From positions 87,500-151,499 of the forward strand of contig NZ_JNKI01000003.1 in NCBI RefSeq assembly GCF_000702005.1: 64,000 nucleotides of DNA. The letters run 5' to 3'. Source of the stretch: Selenomonas sp. ND2010. Its GTDB lineage: Bacteria; Bacillota; Negativicutes; Selenomonadales; Selenomonadaceae. Position 1 is the stretch's first letter; every line of letters begins with the position of its first letter. Shown here one piece after another: positions 27,537-36,803 of this stretch. Position numbers and translations under genes: made by a program. A model generated the notes under the pieces. The model was not told the DNA's origin. It did no database searches and saw only the letters and a list, made by a program, of their open reading frames with translations.

Positions 27537-28337
27537 TTATGTCAACACTTTAACGCCAAGTAATGACGCCGTCAACAGGATAAAACCGCCAATCGCCAGA
27601 TAATCAATGACGCCCGTCTTCAGCGACTTCATCTGCGTACGTCCAACGCCGCCACGATAACACCTGGCCTCCATTGCCATGGCTAATTCATCAGCCCGCC
27701 GGAATGCCGACAAAAATAGCGGCACCAAAATCGGCACCATATTTCGCAAACGCTTCATCACATTGCCTGTCGTAAAATCAGCACCACGCGACTGCTGCGC
27801 CTTCATGATTTTATCTGTTTCTTCAATCAATGTCGGGATAAAGCGAAGCGCAATCGTCATCATCATCGCCAGCTCATGCGCAGGAAGCCCAAAACGGCGA
27901 AATGGCGATAACAAACTCTCTAAAGCATCCGTTAACTTCAACGGACTCGTCGTAAAGGTCAACAGCGAACTCATCAAGATGAGCAAAACCAGCCGCAGGG
28001 AAATAAAACATCCCATCCGCACGCCTTCCCAAGTCAGCGTGAACCACCCAATCCTAGCTATCGGCGTCCCCGGATTACTGAATAAATGGATGACAAACGT
28101 AAAGAGGATAATCCACCAAAGCGGTTTAAGCGAACGAAGCAGCATGCTGAGCGGAACCCCGGAAAGCATCATCAACACAAACGTAATTGCCGAAAACGCA
28201 CCATAGGCCATGACATTGCTGAACAGGAAAATTTCAATCAAAAAGAAAAGCAGCAGCAAAACCTTCACACGCGGATCCATGCGATGCAGAATGCTATTGC
28301 CCGGAAAATACTGCCCGATTGTAATATTACTTAGCAT
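27537..28337 (-). CDS. ecfT: ECF transporter transmembrane protein EcfT
   Basis: Membrane scaffold of the energy-coupling factor module for vitamin or metal uptake. 266 residues from the ATG at 28337 (SD AAGGAGG), with five or six hydrophobic helices and the paired coupling motifs typical of EcfT: the AQQSRGADF region and the later AMEARCYRGG. The start overlaps the ecfA2 end by 11 nt, so translation is coupled. It works with the two ATPases encoded upstream and with unlinked substrate-binding S components; none is encoded nearby. Confidence 0.94.
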   Translation of the reverse strand: MLSNITIGQYFPGNSILHRMDPRVKVLLLLFFLIEIFLFSNVMAYGAFSAITFVLMMLSGVPLSMLLRSLKPLWWIILFTFVIHLFSNPGTPIARIGWFTLTWEGVRMGCFISLRLVLLILMSSLLTFTTSPLKLTDALESLLSPFRRFGLPAHELAMMMTIALRFIPTLIEETDKIMKAQQSRGADFTTGNVMKRLRNMVPILVPLFLSAFRRADELAMAMEARCYRGGVGRTQMKSLKTGVIDYLAIGGFILLTASLLGVKVLT

Positions 28338-29196
28338 TTGACAACGCCTCCTTAATGGCACGGATGCCATCCTTTAGCTGACTTCCCTCTATTTTCACGG
28401 GAAGTCCTGCCCCCTGCAAGCGATGCAACAAATGCAGCATCTGCGGCTCCTGTAAACCAGCCGCCCGCAAAAGCTCCACTTGTTCAAAGGCTGCCTGCGG
28501 CGTTGCCTTGATTGCCATTTTGCCATGATTCATAATGACTACAGAATCCGCCAAGCAAGCAATATCTTCCATGTTGTGCGAGACAAATACAATCGTGAGC
28601 TTCCACTTCTTGCGCAGTCGGCAAATGGTCTGAATCAAATCTTCCCTTCCCTGCGGATCAAGGCCTGCTGTCGGTTCATCCAAAACAAGATATTTAGGAT
28701 GAAGCGCCAAGACTCCCGCAATAGCCACCCGACGCTTCTGTCCGCCACTCAGTTGAAACGGCGAACGATCCTTATGCGAAGAATAGTCCAGTCCCACAAG
28801 CTCCATCGCCTCTTCAACACGCTGCGAAAGGGCTTTGCCCTCCAGCCCTTGATTCTTGGGACCAAAGGCAATATCCGCAGCTATTGTTTCCTCAAACAAC
28901 TGCTGCTCTGGATACTGAAAGACCATTCCGACCTTGTTGCGAGCCTCCTGGGCTGCCTGACGCCCTGCCTTCGAGTCATCTGCTAAATCTACACCATCCA
29001 CTAAGACCTGCCCACAATCTGGATGTAACAAACCGTTCAAATGCTGAACCAAGGTTGACTTTCCCGAGCCCGTATGACCGGCAATTGCTGTAAAACTCCC
29101 TTCATCCAAGGTGAAGGACACCTCGTCCAGCGCCTTATGTTCATACGGTGTCTTAGGCATATAAGTATAACTGACCTGTTTTAATTCGATTGACAC
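28327..29196 (-). CDS. ecfA2: ECF transporter ATPase EcfA2
   Basis: Second ABC ATPase of the ECF module, 289 residues. Walker A GHTGSGKST, Q-loop FQYPEQQLFEET, signature LSGGQKRRVAIAGVLA, Walker B YLVLDEPTAGLDP, H-loop VSHNMEDIA. GTG start with GGAGG 8 nt upstream, inside the 3' end of ecfA1 (16-bp overlap). Forms a heterodimer with EcfA1 on EcfT. Confidence 0.95.
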   Translation of the reverse strand: MSIELKQVSYTYMPKTPYEHKALDEVSFTLDEGSFTAIAGHTGSGKSTLVQHLNGLLHPDCGQVLVDGVDLADDSKAGRQAAQEARNKVGMVFQYPEQQLFEETIAADIAFGPKNQGLEGKALSQRVEEAMELVGLDYSSHKDRSPFQLSGGQKRRVAIAGVLALHPKYLVLDEPTAGLDPQGREDLIQTICRLRKKWKLTIVFVSHNMEDIACLADSVVIMNHGKMAIKATPQAAFEQVELLRAAGLQEPQMLHLLHRLQGAGLPVKIEGSQLKDGIRAIKEALSNAK

Positions 29197-30029
29197 GTAT
29201 ATGCCTCCAATGCCTTTACCAATTCATCTTCCGTCAGAATCCCCGCTGGTAGCTTGATTCCCTGCCGTTGCAACTGCCAAGACACCTCTGCTGCCAGCGG
29301 AACATCCAAGCCGCGTTTTTTCATCCCGGGAACATCGGCAAAAATCTCGCGTGGTGTACCATCAGCTGCCACCTGACCTTTATCCATAACCACAATTCGA
29401 TCAGCCACAGCAGCTTCTTCCATGAAATGGGTAATATACACAATCGTAATCCCCCTCTCCGCATGAAGCTTCTGCACCGTCCGCAGAACTTCTTCCCGTC
29501 CCTGGGGATCAAGCATCGCCGTCGGCTCATCCAAAACCAGGCACTCCGTATCCATAGCCAAAGCTCCTGCAATCGCAATGCGCTGCTTCTGCCCGCCAGA
29601 TAATAGATGGGGGGCAAAAGTCCGGTATTTGGCCATATTCACCGCTTTCAATGCCGCATTGACTTTAGTGCGAATCTCCTGTGGATCCATCCCCAAATTT
29701 TCTGGCCCAAACGCCACATCATCTTCCACCACCGCCGCAATGAGCTGATTATCAGGATTCTGGAATACCATCCCAATCTGCTGCCTTATCTGCCAAAGTT
29801 CTTGCTCATTGCACGTATCCAAACCACGGATAAAGCACCGCCCCTCCGTAGGAAGCAACAAGCCATTCAAATGACGTGCCAACGTTGATTTCCCTGAACC
29901 GTTCGTCCCAAGCACTGCCACAAATTCCCCAGCCTCGATAGACAGATTCACCTTATCGAGCGCCACGGATTCCTGTGGTGTACCCGGATGATATATATGT
30001 GTAAGGTTTTCTACCTTGATAAATGCCAT
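29181..30029 (-). CDS. ecfA1: ECF transporter ATPase EcfA1
   Basis: First ABC ATPase of the ECF module, 282 residues from the ATG at 30029. Walker A LGTNGSGKST, Q-loop FQNPDNQLIAAVVEDDVAFG (typical of EcfA1), signature LSGGQKQRIAIAGALA, Walker B CLVLDEPTAMLDP, H-loop ITHFMEEAA. An in-frame extension upstream lacks an SD and runs toward the promoter, so it is not used. It heads the operon ecfA1-ecfA2-ecfT-truA, with an extended -10 promoter just upstream. Confidence 0.95.
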   Translation of the reverse strand: MAFIKVENLTHIYHPGTPQESVALDKVNLSIEAGEFVAVLGTNGSGKSTLARHLNGLLLPTEGRCFIRGLDTCNEQELWQIRQQIGMVFQNPDNQLIAAVVEDDVAFGPENLGMDPQEIRTKVNAALKAVNMAKYRTFAPHLLSGGQKQRIAIAGALAMDTECLVLDEPTAMLDPQGREEVLRTVQKLHAERGITIVYITHFMEEAAVADRIVVMDKGQVAADGTPREIFADVPGMKKRGLDVPLAAEVSWQLQRQGIKLPAGILTEDELVKALEAYTCQSN

Positions 30030-30065
30030 CTGGATATCCTCTTTCCCCAAAATCATACATGAACT

Positions 30066-30074
30066 ATTATAGCA
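30066..30074 (-). promoter_or_regulatory. ecfA1: Extended -10 promoter of ecf operon
   Basis: Minus-strand TGCTATAAT (TG-N-TATAAT) directly after the terminator of the preceding gene; the -35 is weak. Separates the ecf-truA operon from the upstream wall-related genes. Confidence 0.6.
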
Positions 30075-30075
30075 C

Positions 30076-30117
30076 AAAAAACAAGGCGGTCTGTGCAAAT
30101 CCTGCACAAACCACCTT
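30076..30117 (-). terminator. Terminator after serine hydrolase gene
   Basis: A 15-bp stem (30103-30117 with 30083-30097, three G-U pairs in minus RNA) followed by GTTTTTT, 35 bp past the stop of the serine hydrolase gene. Confidence 0.88.
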
Positions 30118-30151
30118 TCTTTTACAAACTATATCACACACTCCACCGTCA

Positions 30152-31576
30152 TTAATGCGCAAATACATTCCGGCAAATAGCATCTCCCACGGTTTCTTCC
30201 CAAATATAGTTATTGCTGAACTTGCCGGCGCTGCGGTCGTCTTCGTCCTCCTCAACAGCTTCGCCGTTCATGATGTAGACAAACCCATCCTTAGTGCCCG
30301 GTCTTATGGCCAGCATAGACAATAGACCAAAAGCCTCGCCCGTATGTCCTGCCAAATCTATTTTACCATCACGAGAGAACCTGGCTGTGCTGTTTCCATC
30401 CATCTGATAGATACCTAAGCCGTAGGAAAGAACCGTGCCGCCATAATTGGAGCCATTCTTCTTCGCCTCATCATAAATCCACTCACGTTTGAACATCGCC
30501 TGAACCGACTCTGGGGATAGGACTTGCTTGCCCCGATAGCTGCCGTTATTCAGCAGCATTTCCAATGCATGGGACAGCTCCTCACAAGAAATCCGCAGAC
30601 CTCCTGCTGGCGAGAAAGCTGTGGCATTGGTACCGGGAACGTATCCTTTGAGGCTGTAAGTCATCTGATAATCTTCTTTATACGGGTTTTGCAGGGCTAT
30701 CGTATTTGCTTTGGGCTGCCCATCTTTGTACTCATCCTGGGTTCCACGCCAGGGGCCATTTTCATCCCACTTGCCGGCAGCATCCTTTTTCTGATAGACC
30801 GTTCCCAGCTTGGCGAATTCCTTCCGGCTGAAGTTCCCTGGCACATAATCCGCATGAATATCCAGTTGCTTTAAAATATGCTTTTTCTGATAGAGGTCAA
30901 AGCGTTCACCCGTTACTTTTTCGATGACTGTTCCCAATACACCATAGTTCAGGTTACAATATTTGAAAAATTTCCCCGGCTCCTCGCCCTTGGGTGCAAA
31001 ATGGCCACCATTGACATAGAATTTACCCGTTGGCTTGAAGAATTCCTGCAGACTCATTTCCGGCGGTATACTGTAGATTTTGTCATCACGCAGGGATGAT
31101 GTATGAGAAGCGAGCATCCTTATCGTGATTGGCTGCTGCTGATAATTGGAATTACGCAGCTCAAAGCCCAAATACTTGCTCACATCTGCGTCCAAGTCCA
31201 GTTTTCCCTGTTCCGCCAGCTGCATGACAGTAAAGACAGTAAACATCTTAGATACCGAGGCAATGCGGAAACGACTGTCACGGGCAAAAGGCTTGCTCTT
31301 GGACGGCTGCTGCTCATCGATGACAGCCTTTCCCTGGAAATTGCTATATACTTCCTTCCCATCCCGAAAGACGATAACACCAAGACCTGGGACCCTGGTT
31401 CCCGTACCGCCAATCATCTGGGAAAGTTCCTGATCCAGTTCCGCTTTGGCGACATCCCCCGCAGCAAAAGAAACATTCATGGTCAAGCCAAGCGATAACG
31501 CAGTCATTGCCAGAATTTTCATTTGTCTTTGCCCATAGGAAAGTATTTTTTGATACCTTTTCAGATCAAATTTCAT
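30152..31576 (-). CDS. Exported beta-lactamase-family serine hydrolase
   Basis: Class C beta-lactamase/esterase-like serine hydrolase (PF00144), 474 residues. N-terminal positively charged stretch, hydrophobic core ILAMTALSLGLTMNVSFA and likely cleavage after AA indicate export. Active-site motifs: S-x-x-K in IASVSKMFTVF, Y-x-N in FKYCNLNYGVLG, and the third motif HTGEAFG. Such proteins act on wall peptides, D-amino-acid peptides or esters; a true beta-lactamase is possible but not indicated. Start at the third-codon ATG at 31576 because GGAGG is 9 nt upstream of it. The gene follows an NlpC/P60 enzyme by 15 bp, so the pair probably handles peptidoglycan fragments. Confidence 0.85.
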   Translation of the reverse strand: MKFDLKRYQKILSYGQRQMKILAMTALSLGLTMNVSFAAGDVAKAELDQELSQMIGGTGTRVPGLGVIVFRDGKEVYSNFQGKAVIDEQQPSKSKPFARDSRFRIASVSKMFTVFTVMQLAEQGKLDLDADVSKYLGFELRNSNYQQQPITIRMLASHTSSLRDDKIYSIPPEMSLQEFFKPTGKFYVNGGHFAPKGEEPGKFFKYCNLNYGVLGTVIEKVTGERFDLYQKKHILKQLDIHADYVPGNFSRKEFAKLGTVYQKKDAAGKWDENGPWRGTQDEYKDGQPKANTIALQNPYKEDYQMTYSLKGYVPGTNATAFSPAGGLRISCEELSHALEMLLNNGSYRGKQVLSPESVQAMFKREWIYDEAKKNGSNYGGTVLSYGLGIYQMDGNSTARFSRDGKIDLAGHTGEAFGLLSMLAIRPGTKDGFVYIMNGEAVEEDEDDRSAGKFSNNYIWEETVGDAICRNVFAH

Positions 31577-31591
31577 TTCTACCATCCTCCG

Positions 31592-32974
31592 TCAAAAATT
31601 CAAAAAACAACTTCCAATAGAAGTCATGCCATCAATAGTCTGAACGGCTTTGCCATTTTGGTAAGTGAGGTCAGAAATCAACACCTTCCGTATGTAATGC
31701 TTTTTCCTCTTGCTGCCTGAGAAGGTGAAATAGCTGCTGGCGGAGTGAATCACCAAAGGAGTTCCCTTAGCATCTTTACCAAGATAGAGCATCACATGGC
31801 CCGGCTTGAAAAACAGCGCACCAGCCGGCGCTTCCGCAGCTTTTTGATAGCGGGCAGCGGTATCAAGCCCTTCCAAGGATAGGGAGTGAATCATGGCCAA
31901 TTCCTGCTGATCGGCATCACGGGGAAGGAGTATCCCCATGGAACGGTAGACATCCTGCACAAATGAGGAACAGTCCACGCTCTCCTCCATACCTCCCCAA
32001 CCATAGACATCGCCCAAGAAATTCAGGGACTGACGCACGAAATTATTGGGCGTGCAGGGAAGATAACCAAGATTTACCGTGCTGTCAGACTTGATGGAAG
32101 TCTCGACTTCCGAAAGATGACCATTGATTTCCACGGGAATAACAGCCTGATAGACACCTCCCTGAGGTACTGATGATTTCAAAGGAATAATGCTTCCCAT
32201 CTGGAAGAGGACATCCCATGCACCTCCTACGTGAACTTTTTTCTTATGGTCTGTCACCACGAGAAAATTTTGAGGCGACACATATTTTTCCCATTTTGCC
32301 CGCTCCGTGAAGCCAATGGCACCGAGACTTACCCACCCCTTGTAGTAACGTCCGACAGCAAAAGCAAAAGCCCCATCCTTGCTCGTATGCAATACGAGCA
32401 GTGGTTCACAGGGGTCGAGCGCTGTGCCCTGCAGATCATCATAATGCTGAAAGGACTTGTCATCAAAATAGTATTGGGCGGTTGGCAGAAGGCGCATATC
32501 GGTACGCATGGTTACTACGCCATAGCGAACTTTGGCACTCGCCGGAACAGTGTCCAGATTGCAATTGTCCTGTGCGATTCGGTAATCAACCTGGGAAATT
32601 TTCTTCCCACCCTTGTCATAATGTTCGCCGGGATCGGTTTCCCCACGGAAATCCTGCTGCGCACTGAGTATCAACTCTTTTAGCGTTGCGCGGTCTACTT
32701 CTTGCGGATAGGTCAGCAAATCTGTCAAGCTTGACGTTTTCTCTCGTATTGCTTGATTGACGGAGGCAATCTCCTCCCTTGTCAAGCAAAGTTTGTCCCC
32801 AGCATGATTCCTCACAGTCCAATAATCAGCAGTGCCCCTGGCACCATGAATGGCAATCGATGCGTAGGACGTACTTCCCATACCAACCAAAACCAGCATC
32901 GCCGTGATTGCTACTAAGAAGACATTCTTTTTCCAAGCTATCCTTTGCTGATTCCCCAAAGGGTATTTCTGCAT
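31592..32974 (-). CDS. SH3-domain NlpC/P60 cell-wall hydrolase
   Basis: Exported wall peptidase of 460 residues. An N-terminal signal anchor (VFLVAITAMLVLVGMGSTSYA) is followed by a helical region, SH3b-type domains in the middle (MRTDMRLLPTAQYY… and VSPQNFLVVTD) and a C-terminal NlpC/P60 domain with catalytic Cys in SVDCSSFVQDVYRSMG, His in KPGHVMLYLG and the third residue near IHSASSYF. This architecture is that of gamma-D-glutamyl-diaminopimelate endopeptidases of the YkfC type, which trim stem peptides. SD AAGGGAG precedes the ATG. It lies upstream of a serine hydrolase gene and behind a structured leader at 33012-33107. Confidence 0.88.
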   Translation of the reverse strand: MQKYPLGNQQRIAWKKNVFLVAITAMLVLVGMGSTSYASIAIHGARGTADYWTVRNHAGDKLCLTREEIASVNQAIREKTSSLTDLLTYPQEVDRATLKELILSAQQDFRGETDPGEHYDKGGKKISQVDYRIAQDNCNLDTVPASAKVRYGVVTMRTDMRLLPTAQYYFDDKSFQHYDDLQGTALDPCEPLLVLHTSKDGAFAFAVGRYYKGWVSLGAIGFTERAKWEKYVSPQNFLVVTDHKKKVHVGGAWDVLFQMGSIIPLKSSVPQGGVYQAVIPVEINGHLSEVETSIKSDSTVNLGYLPCTPNNFVRQSLNFLGDVYGWGGMEESVDCSSFVQDVYRSMGILLPRDADQQELAMIHSLSLEGLDTAARYQKAAEAPAGALFFKPGHVMLYLGKDAKGTPLVIHSASSYFTFSGSKRKKHYIRKVLISDLTYQNGKAVQTIDGMTSIGSCFLNF

Positions 32975-33011
32975 GTGTTTTTCTCCCTTCTTCTGTTAAG
33001 ATTCTACTTAT

Positions 33012-33107
33012 AAAGCATGATTGCGGCTTTCAACGAAAAGAGCCGCCCCGATATCCCCCTGGATGTTCCCTGGACCACCTTGACATCTATAAATATCCCT
33101 ATGCTTT
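33012..33107 (-). ncRNA. Candidate structured 5' leader of NlpC/P60 gene
   Basis: On the minus strand AAAGCAT (33107-33101) can pair with ATGCTTT (33018-33012), closing a 96-nt element that contains GATGT/ACATC (33087-33083 with 33066-33062) and the stem GCGGCT/AGCCGC (33046-33041 with 33028-33023). This closed multi-helix layout resembles a riboswitch. No class is recognised: I could not fit c-di-AMP (ydaO), c-di-GMP, glycine or cobalamin consensus. It ends about 35 nt before the NlpC/P60 start codon. Confidence 0.35.
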
Positions 33108-33268
33108 GTTTACATTCTATAAAATTATCTGAATTCCTGCTTGTTCTTTGCTAGGTTAGCATTTGGAGGAAGCAGCCACATAGCGTCAGGCGAATATCCC
33201 CAACAAATCAACCCCTGTTGGGGAATTTTGGCAACACTGCGAAGTTTACGTAATTGCTTGTACCACAA
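33108..33268. other. Intergenic stretch upstream of NlpC/P60 gene
   Basis: No gene seen. It contains a perfect 8-bp hairpin CCCCAACA/TGTTGGGG (33198-33223), followed on the plus strand by AATTTT; its role is unclear. A weak minus-strand TATAGAAT-like -10 lies near 33115-33123, just upstream of the candidate structured leader. Confidence 0.4.
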
Positions 33269-33308
33269 AAGGCGGCCCACCAGCTCTTTCGAGCCGGTGG
33301 ACCGCCTT
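33265..33308 (-). terminator. Terminator of the ribosomal super-operon
   Basis: An 18-bp stem (33269-33286 with 33291-33308) around a 4-nt loop, followed on the minus strand by TTTTGTGG, 50 bp past the rplQ stop. Confidence 0.85.
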
Positions 33309-33358
33309 CATCAGTAGGGATGTGTTATTCACATCCCTTTCATAGTTGCAATATGCAA

Positions 33359-33697
33359 TTAGACGAGCTCGATGATAACCATCGGAGCAGCATCGCCACG
33401 GCGTACGCCGAGTTTCAGGATACGCGTATAACCGCCCTGGCGGTCAGCGTATTTTGCTGCGATCTCATCGAACAGCTTTCTTACAACATCTTCATCAGAC
33501 AGGGCTGCGATAGCCTTACGACGAGCGCTCAGGTCGCCACGCTTTGCAAGCGTGATCAGCTGCTCAGCAAATTTGCGGAGCTCTTTTGCCTTAGCTTCCG
33601 TCGTCTCAATGCGGCCATATCTGAAGAAGGAAGTAAGAATGCTAGCAAACAGCGCCTTACGGGCTGCGGAGTTACGTCCTAATTTTCTGTAGCTCAT
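33359..33697 (-). CDS. rplQ: 50S ribosomal protein L17
   Basis: 112 residues, the short bacterial L17 core: [46 protein letters not shown] and RKLFDEIA through [15 protein letters not shown]. Binds 23S rRNA domain III near the exit tunnel. Last gene of the alpha operon, 14 bp after rpoA, and followed by a strong terminator. In many Bacillota the ecf genes come next; here two exported wall-related genes intervene. Confidence 0.98.
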   Translation of the reverse strand: MSYRKLGRNSAARKALFASILTSFFRYGRIETTEAKAKELRKFAEQLITLAKRGDLSARRKAIAALSDEDVVRKLFDEIAAKYADRQGGYTRILKLGVRRGDAAPMVIIELV

Positions 33698-33711
33698 TTA
33701 TTTCCCTCTTT

Positions 33712-34671
33712 TCAATCGTTGTTTTCTCTCAGAGCCAAACCGAGTTCCTCGAGCTTCTTCTTGACTTCCTCAAGAGATTTGCGTCCGAGGTTGCGGACCT
33801 TCATCATGTCATCTTCCGTCTTCTCAGCAAGGTCAGCGACCGTGTTGATGTTGGCGCGTTTCAGGCAGTTGAAGGAACGTACCGAGAGGTCAAGGTCTTC
33901 AATGGTCATTTCGAGGACCTTCGAAGAATCATCCTCTACCTCTTCTGGGAAGGATGCCTCCTCCTCCTCAATCTCATCCGGCAGACCGTCCATGTTCTGG
34001 AACAGTTTGAGGTGCATGACGAGAATGCCAGCAGCCTTGCTGACAGCTTCTTCCGGACGAAGTGAACCATCGGTCCAAACTTCAAGAATCAGCTTGTCAT
34101 AGTCCGTGACATTACCTACACGAGTATCCTGTACCGTGTAGTTCACGCGCTGTACCGGGGAGAAAATCGAATCAATTGGAATGATACCAATCGAATCTTC
34201 CGGCTTTTTGTTCTTGTCAGCCGGAACATAGCCGCGGCCGCGTTCAACGGTCATCTCAATCTTGAGTTTACCCGTCTCATCAACCGTAGCAATATGGAGG
34301 TCCGGATTGAGAATCTCAATGTCGGCATCACAGATGATGTCGGCAGCCGTAACTTCCTTCTCGCCTTCCACGTCAATGCGGATAACCTTCGGCTCGCTCC
34401 CTGCCATTTTGAGACAGAGCTGCTTCAGGTTCAGGACGATATTAGTTACGTCATCCCGGACACCCGGAATCGTGGAGAACTCATGGAGAACACCATCAAT
34501 CCGGATGGAGGTAATTGCAGCACCCTCCAGCGAGGACAGGAGCATACGGCGGAGGCTGTTGCCAAACGTCGTGCCATAACCACGCTCGAGCGGCTCGCAG
34601 ATGAATTTACCGTAACGGTTGTCTTCACTGATTTCCGCAATTTCAATTTTCGGTTTCTCGATGTCTATCAT
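33712..34671 (-). CDS. rpoA: RNA polymerase alpha subunit
   Basis: 319 residues with both domains: the N-terminal dimerisation domain ([22 protein letters not shown], through [13 protein letters not shown]) and the C-terminal domain for UP elements and activators ([44 protein letters not shown]), joined by an acidic linker. Start at ATG 34671 behind GGAGG. It sits between rpsD and rplQ, as is usual. Confidence 0.99.
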   Translation of the reverse strand: MIDIEKPKIEIAEISEDNRYGKFICEPLERGYGTTFGNSLRRMLLSSLEGAAITSIRIDGVLHEFSTIPGVRDDVTNIVLNLKQLCLKMAGSEPKVIRIDVEGEKEVTAADIICDADIEILNPDLHIATVDETGKLKIEMTVERGRGYVPADKNKKPEDSIGIIPIDSIFSPVQRVNYTVQDTRVGNVTDYDKLILEVWTDGSLRPEEAVSKAAGILVMHLKLFQNMDGLPDEIEEEEASFPEEVEDDSSKVLEMTIEDLDLSVRSFNCLKRANINTVADLAEKTEDDMMKVRNLGRKSLEEVKKKLEELGLALRENND

Positions 34672-34729
34672 CTGAAATGAACCTCCTCAATAATCAATGA
34701 AACACTATGCACACAGGCACAAATATTCA

Positions 34730-35323
34730 TTATTTGGAGTACAACTCGACGATAGCCTGCTCATTGACAGGAACATCGATCTCATCACGGTTCGGGAAAC
34801 GAGTTACCGTACCCGTAAGGTTGGCCTGGTCAGCCTGGAGCCATGCCGGAGCGGACAGAGCGTTGTTGCTCTCTTTGAGCTCCTTGAAGAATGCATTGCT
34901 CTGGCTCTTCTCGCTAACAGCGATAACATCGTTAGCGGAAACCAGTGCCGAAGGAATGTCCAGACGTTTGCCATTAACCGTGAAATGACCATGACGAACG
35001 AGCTGACGAGCCTGACGGCGCGTATTAGCAAGGCCAAGACGGAAAACGACATTGTCAAGACGACGCTCAAGAAGGCCCAGCAGGTTTTCACCCGTTACAC
35101 CCTGCATCTTCTTTGCTTTATCGTAGTATCCACGGAACTGTTTCTCCAGTACACCGTAGATGAACTTTGCTTTCTGCTTTTCTTTCAGCTGCAGACCATA
35201 CTCGGAAACCTTACGGTTCGTACGGCGCGGCTGACGTTTCGATTCTTTGGAACGACCAATAACAGCCGGCTCGATGCCAAGTGCACGGCATCTTTTAATG
35301 GCTGGTACTCTATCAATTGCCAT
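34730..35323 (-). CDS. rpsD: 30S ribosomal protein S4
   Basis: 197 residues with the S4 RNA-binding domain ([34 protein letters not shown]). The N-terminus has a single Cys, so it lacks the four-Cys zinc knuckle of zinc-binding S4 forms (a C-minus type). Primary 16S binder and, in many bacteria, an operon repressor. Located between rpsK and rpoA within the alpha operon. Confidence 0.98.
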   Translation of the reverse strand: MAIDRVPAIKRCRALGIEPAVIGRSKESKRQPRRTNRKVSEYGLQLKEKQKAKFIYGVLEKQFRGYYDKAKKMQGVTGENLLGLLERRLDNVVFRLGLANTRRQARQLVRHGHFTVNGKRLDIPSALVSANDVIAVSEKSQSNAFFKELKESNNALSAPAWLQADQANLTGTVTRFPNRDEIDVPVNEQAIVELYSK

Positions 35324-35342
35324 CTAGTAATTGCACCTCCTA

Positions 35343-35735
35343 TTAAACTCTTCTACGCTTCGGCGGACGGCAGCCATTGTGCGGAATCGGGGTAACATCT
35401 TTGATCATGTTAACCTCGAGGCCCGTTGCCTGCAGGGAACGGATTGCGGCTTCACGGCCAGCACCAGGACCCTTAACGTAAACCTCGACCTGCTTGAGGC
35501 CGTGCTCCATAGCTGCTTTAGCAGCCGTCTCAGCAGCCATCTGAGCTGCGAACGGAGTGCTCTTACGGGAACCACGGAAACCAAGGCCGCCTGCGCTAGC
35601 CCAGGAAAGTGCATTACCGCTCTTATCAGTGAGCGTTACAATCGTGTTGTTGAACGTAGAGCTGATGTGCGCTACGCCATATTCAATGTTCTTACGAACT
35701 TTTTTCTTCGTGCGAACTGCTTTCTTAACTGCCAC
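35343..35735 (-). CDS. rpsK: 30S ribosomal protein S11
   Basis: 130 residues with the conserved [18 protein letters not shown], the [11 protein letters not shown] segment and the C-terminal [18 protein letters not shown]. Platform protein near the mRNA exit. Starts with GTG (35735) behind a GAGGGTTAACTG SD region. Sits between rpsM and rpsD. Confidence 0.98.
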   Translation of the reverse strand: MAVKKAVRTKKKVRKNIEYGVAHISSTFNNTIVTLTDKSGNALSWASAGGLGFRGSRKSTPFAAQMAAETAAKAAMEHGLKQVEVYVKGPGAGREAAIRSLQATGLEVNMIKDVTPIPHNGCRPPKRRRV

Positions 35736-35752
35736 CAGTTAACCCTCCTTTA

Positions 35753-36124
35753 TTAGTCTTTCTTCTTGCCTGCTACAGCCTTTTTCGGGCCTTTACGCGT
35801 GCGGGCGTTGTTCTTAGTGTTCTGTCCACGGACAGGAAGGCCAAGACGGTGGCGACGACCACGGTAGCAGCCGATATCAACGAGTCGTTTGATGTTCATC
35901 TGACGCTCACGGCGAAGGTCACCTTCGACGAGAACGCTCTTATCGATGGCATCACGAAGTTTTACAACTTCATCCTCCGTGAGGTCACGCGTACGGGTAT
36001 CCGGGTTGATGCCAGTCTCCTGAAGAAGATCCTTCGAAGTCTTCAAACCAATACCAAAAATGTACGTCAATGCAATTTCAATTCTCTTGTCACGGGGTAA
36101 ATCTACACCGGCAATACGTGCCAT
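35753..36124 (-). CDS. rpsM: 30S ribosomal protein S13
   Basis: 123 residues: [45 protein letters not shown] and the basic tail [16 protein letters not shown]. Binds the 30S head and contacts 50S and P-site tRNA. Follows rpmJ by 26 bp. Confidence 0.98.
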   Translation of the reverse strand: MARIAGVDLPRDKRIEIALTYIFGIGLKTSKDLLQETGINPDTRTRDLTEDEVVKLRDAIDKSVLVEGDLRRERQMNIKRLVDIGCYRGRRHRLGLPVRGQNTKNNARTRKGPKKAVAGKKKD

Positions 36125-36150
36125 TAATAAAGCACCTCCTTATTCAATAA

Positions 36151-36264
36151 TTAACCTTGTCTCTGTTTATGTTTCGGATTTTCGCAGATGACCATAACAC
36201 GGCCTTTGCGTTTAATGACTTTGCATTTTTCACAAATCCGTTTTACTGACGGTTTTACCTTCAT
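36151..36264 (-). CDS. rpmJ: 50S ribosomal protein L36
   Basis: 37-residue ORF beginning [20 protein letters not shown], with the zinc ligands C-x2-C … C … H (CEKC, C in VICENPKH). This is the zinc-binding L36 form. It is flanked by infA and rpsM in the usual Bacillota order. SD is the G-rich AAGGGGG. Confidence 0.97.
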   Translation of the reverse strand: MKVKPSVKRICEKCKVIKRKGRVMVICENPKHKQRQG

Positions 36265-36307
36265 CTTGTGGTTGCCCCCTTTTCTTTATTGTCAGTCTCA
36301 TTTTGCT

Positions 36308-36316
36308 AGTATACCA
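36308..36316 (-). promoter_or_regulatory. Possible internal promoter before rpmJ
   Basis: Minus-strand TGGTATACT fits an extended -10 (TG-N-TATACT), about 45 nt before rpmJ. The -35 is not evident. Together with a weak CCGC/GCGG hairpin at 36373-36384 after infA, it may mark a partial break in the super-operon. Confidence 0.4.
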
Positions 36317-36391
36317 TGTTTAATCCGTCCTGCCTAGTAGCAAACGAAAAAAAAAGGTAAATATTTTTAAACCCGCAAAAGCGGAGATGAC

Positions 36392-36610
36392 TTATTTGAA
36401 TCGGTAGGTTATACGGCCACGCGTTAAGTCATATGGCGTGAGTTCGATAGTGACTTTGTCACCGGGAAGAATACGGATGAAGTTCATGCGAATCTTGCCG
36501 GATACATGCGCCAGTACAACATGACCATTCTCGAGCTCAACCTGGAACATTGCATTCGGCAGTGCCTCCAGAACTTTGCCCTCTACTTCGATAACATCTT
36601 GCTTCGACAT
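36392..36610 (-). CDS. infA: Translation initiation factor IF-1
   Basis: 72 residues, single S1-like OB fold: [41 protein letters not shown] and the C-terminal [17 protein letters not shown]. Binds the ribosomal A site during initiation. A methionine aminopeptidase gene usually lies between adk and infA in Bacillota, but here that gap (36611-36803) holds no gene. Confidence 0.99.
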   Translation of the reverse strand: MSKQDVIEVEGKVLEALPNAMFQVELENGHVVLAHVSGKIRMNFIRILPGDKVTIELTPYDLTRGRITYRFK

Positions 36611-36803
36611 GTTTTTCTCCTTTTATGGAAATTGGTTGGGCCAAAGTCATCTAAGGAGCTTTTGCATTTTCTTTTAATGCCATGCCCAACAACAGGTTGT
36701 CTATCAATTATTTCTTATAATCATTGTAATGGGCGGCAAATATTCGTTTTGCCGCCCTTACAATAACTTCTATCGTTCAGTGAATTTCACCAACAGATAT
36801 AAC

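Noticed and set aside
33012-33107. c-di-AMP (ydaO) riboswitch before the NlpC/P60 gene
   Set aside because: Gene context would fit, but the conserved ydaO core blocks could not be placed, so only an unassigned structure is reported.
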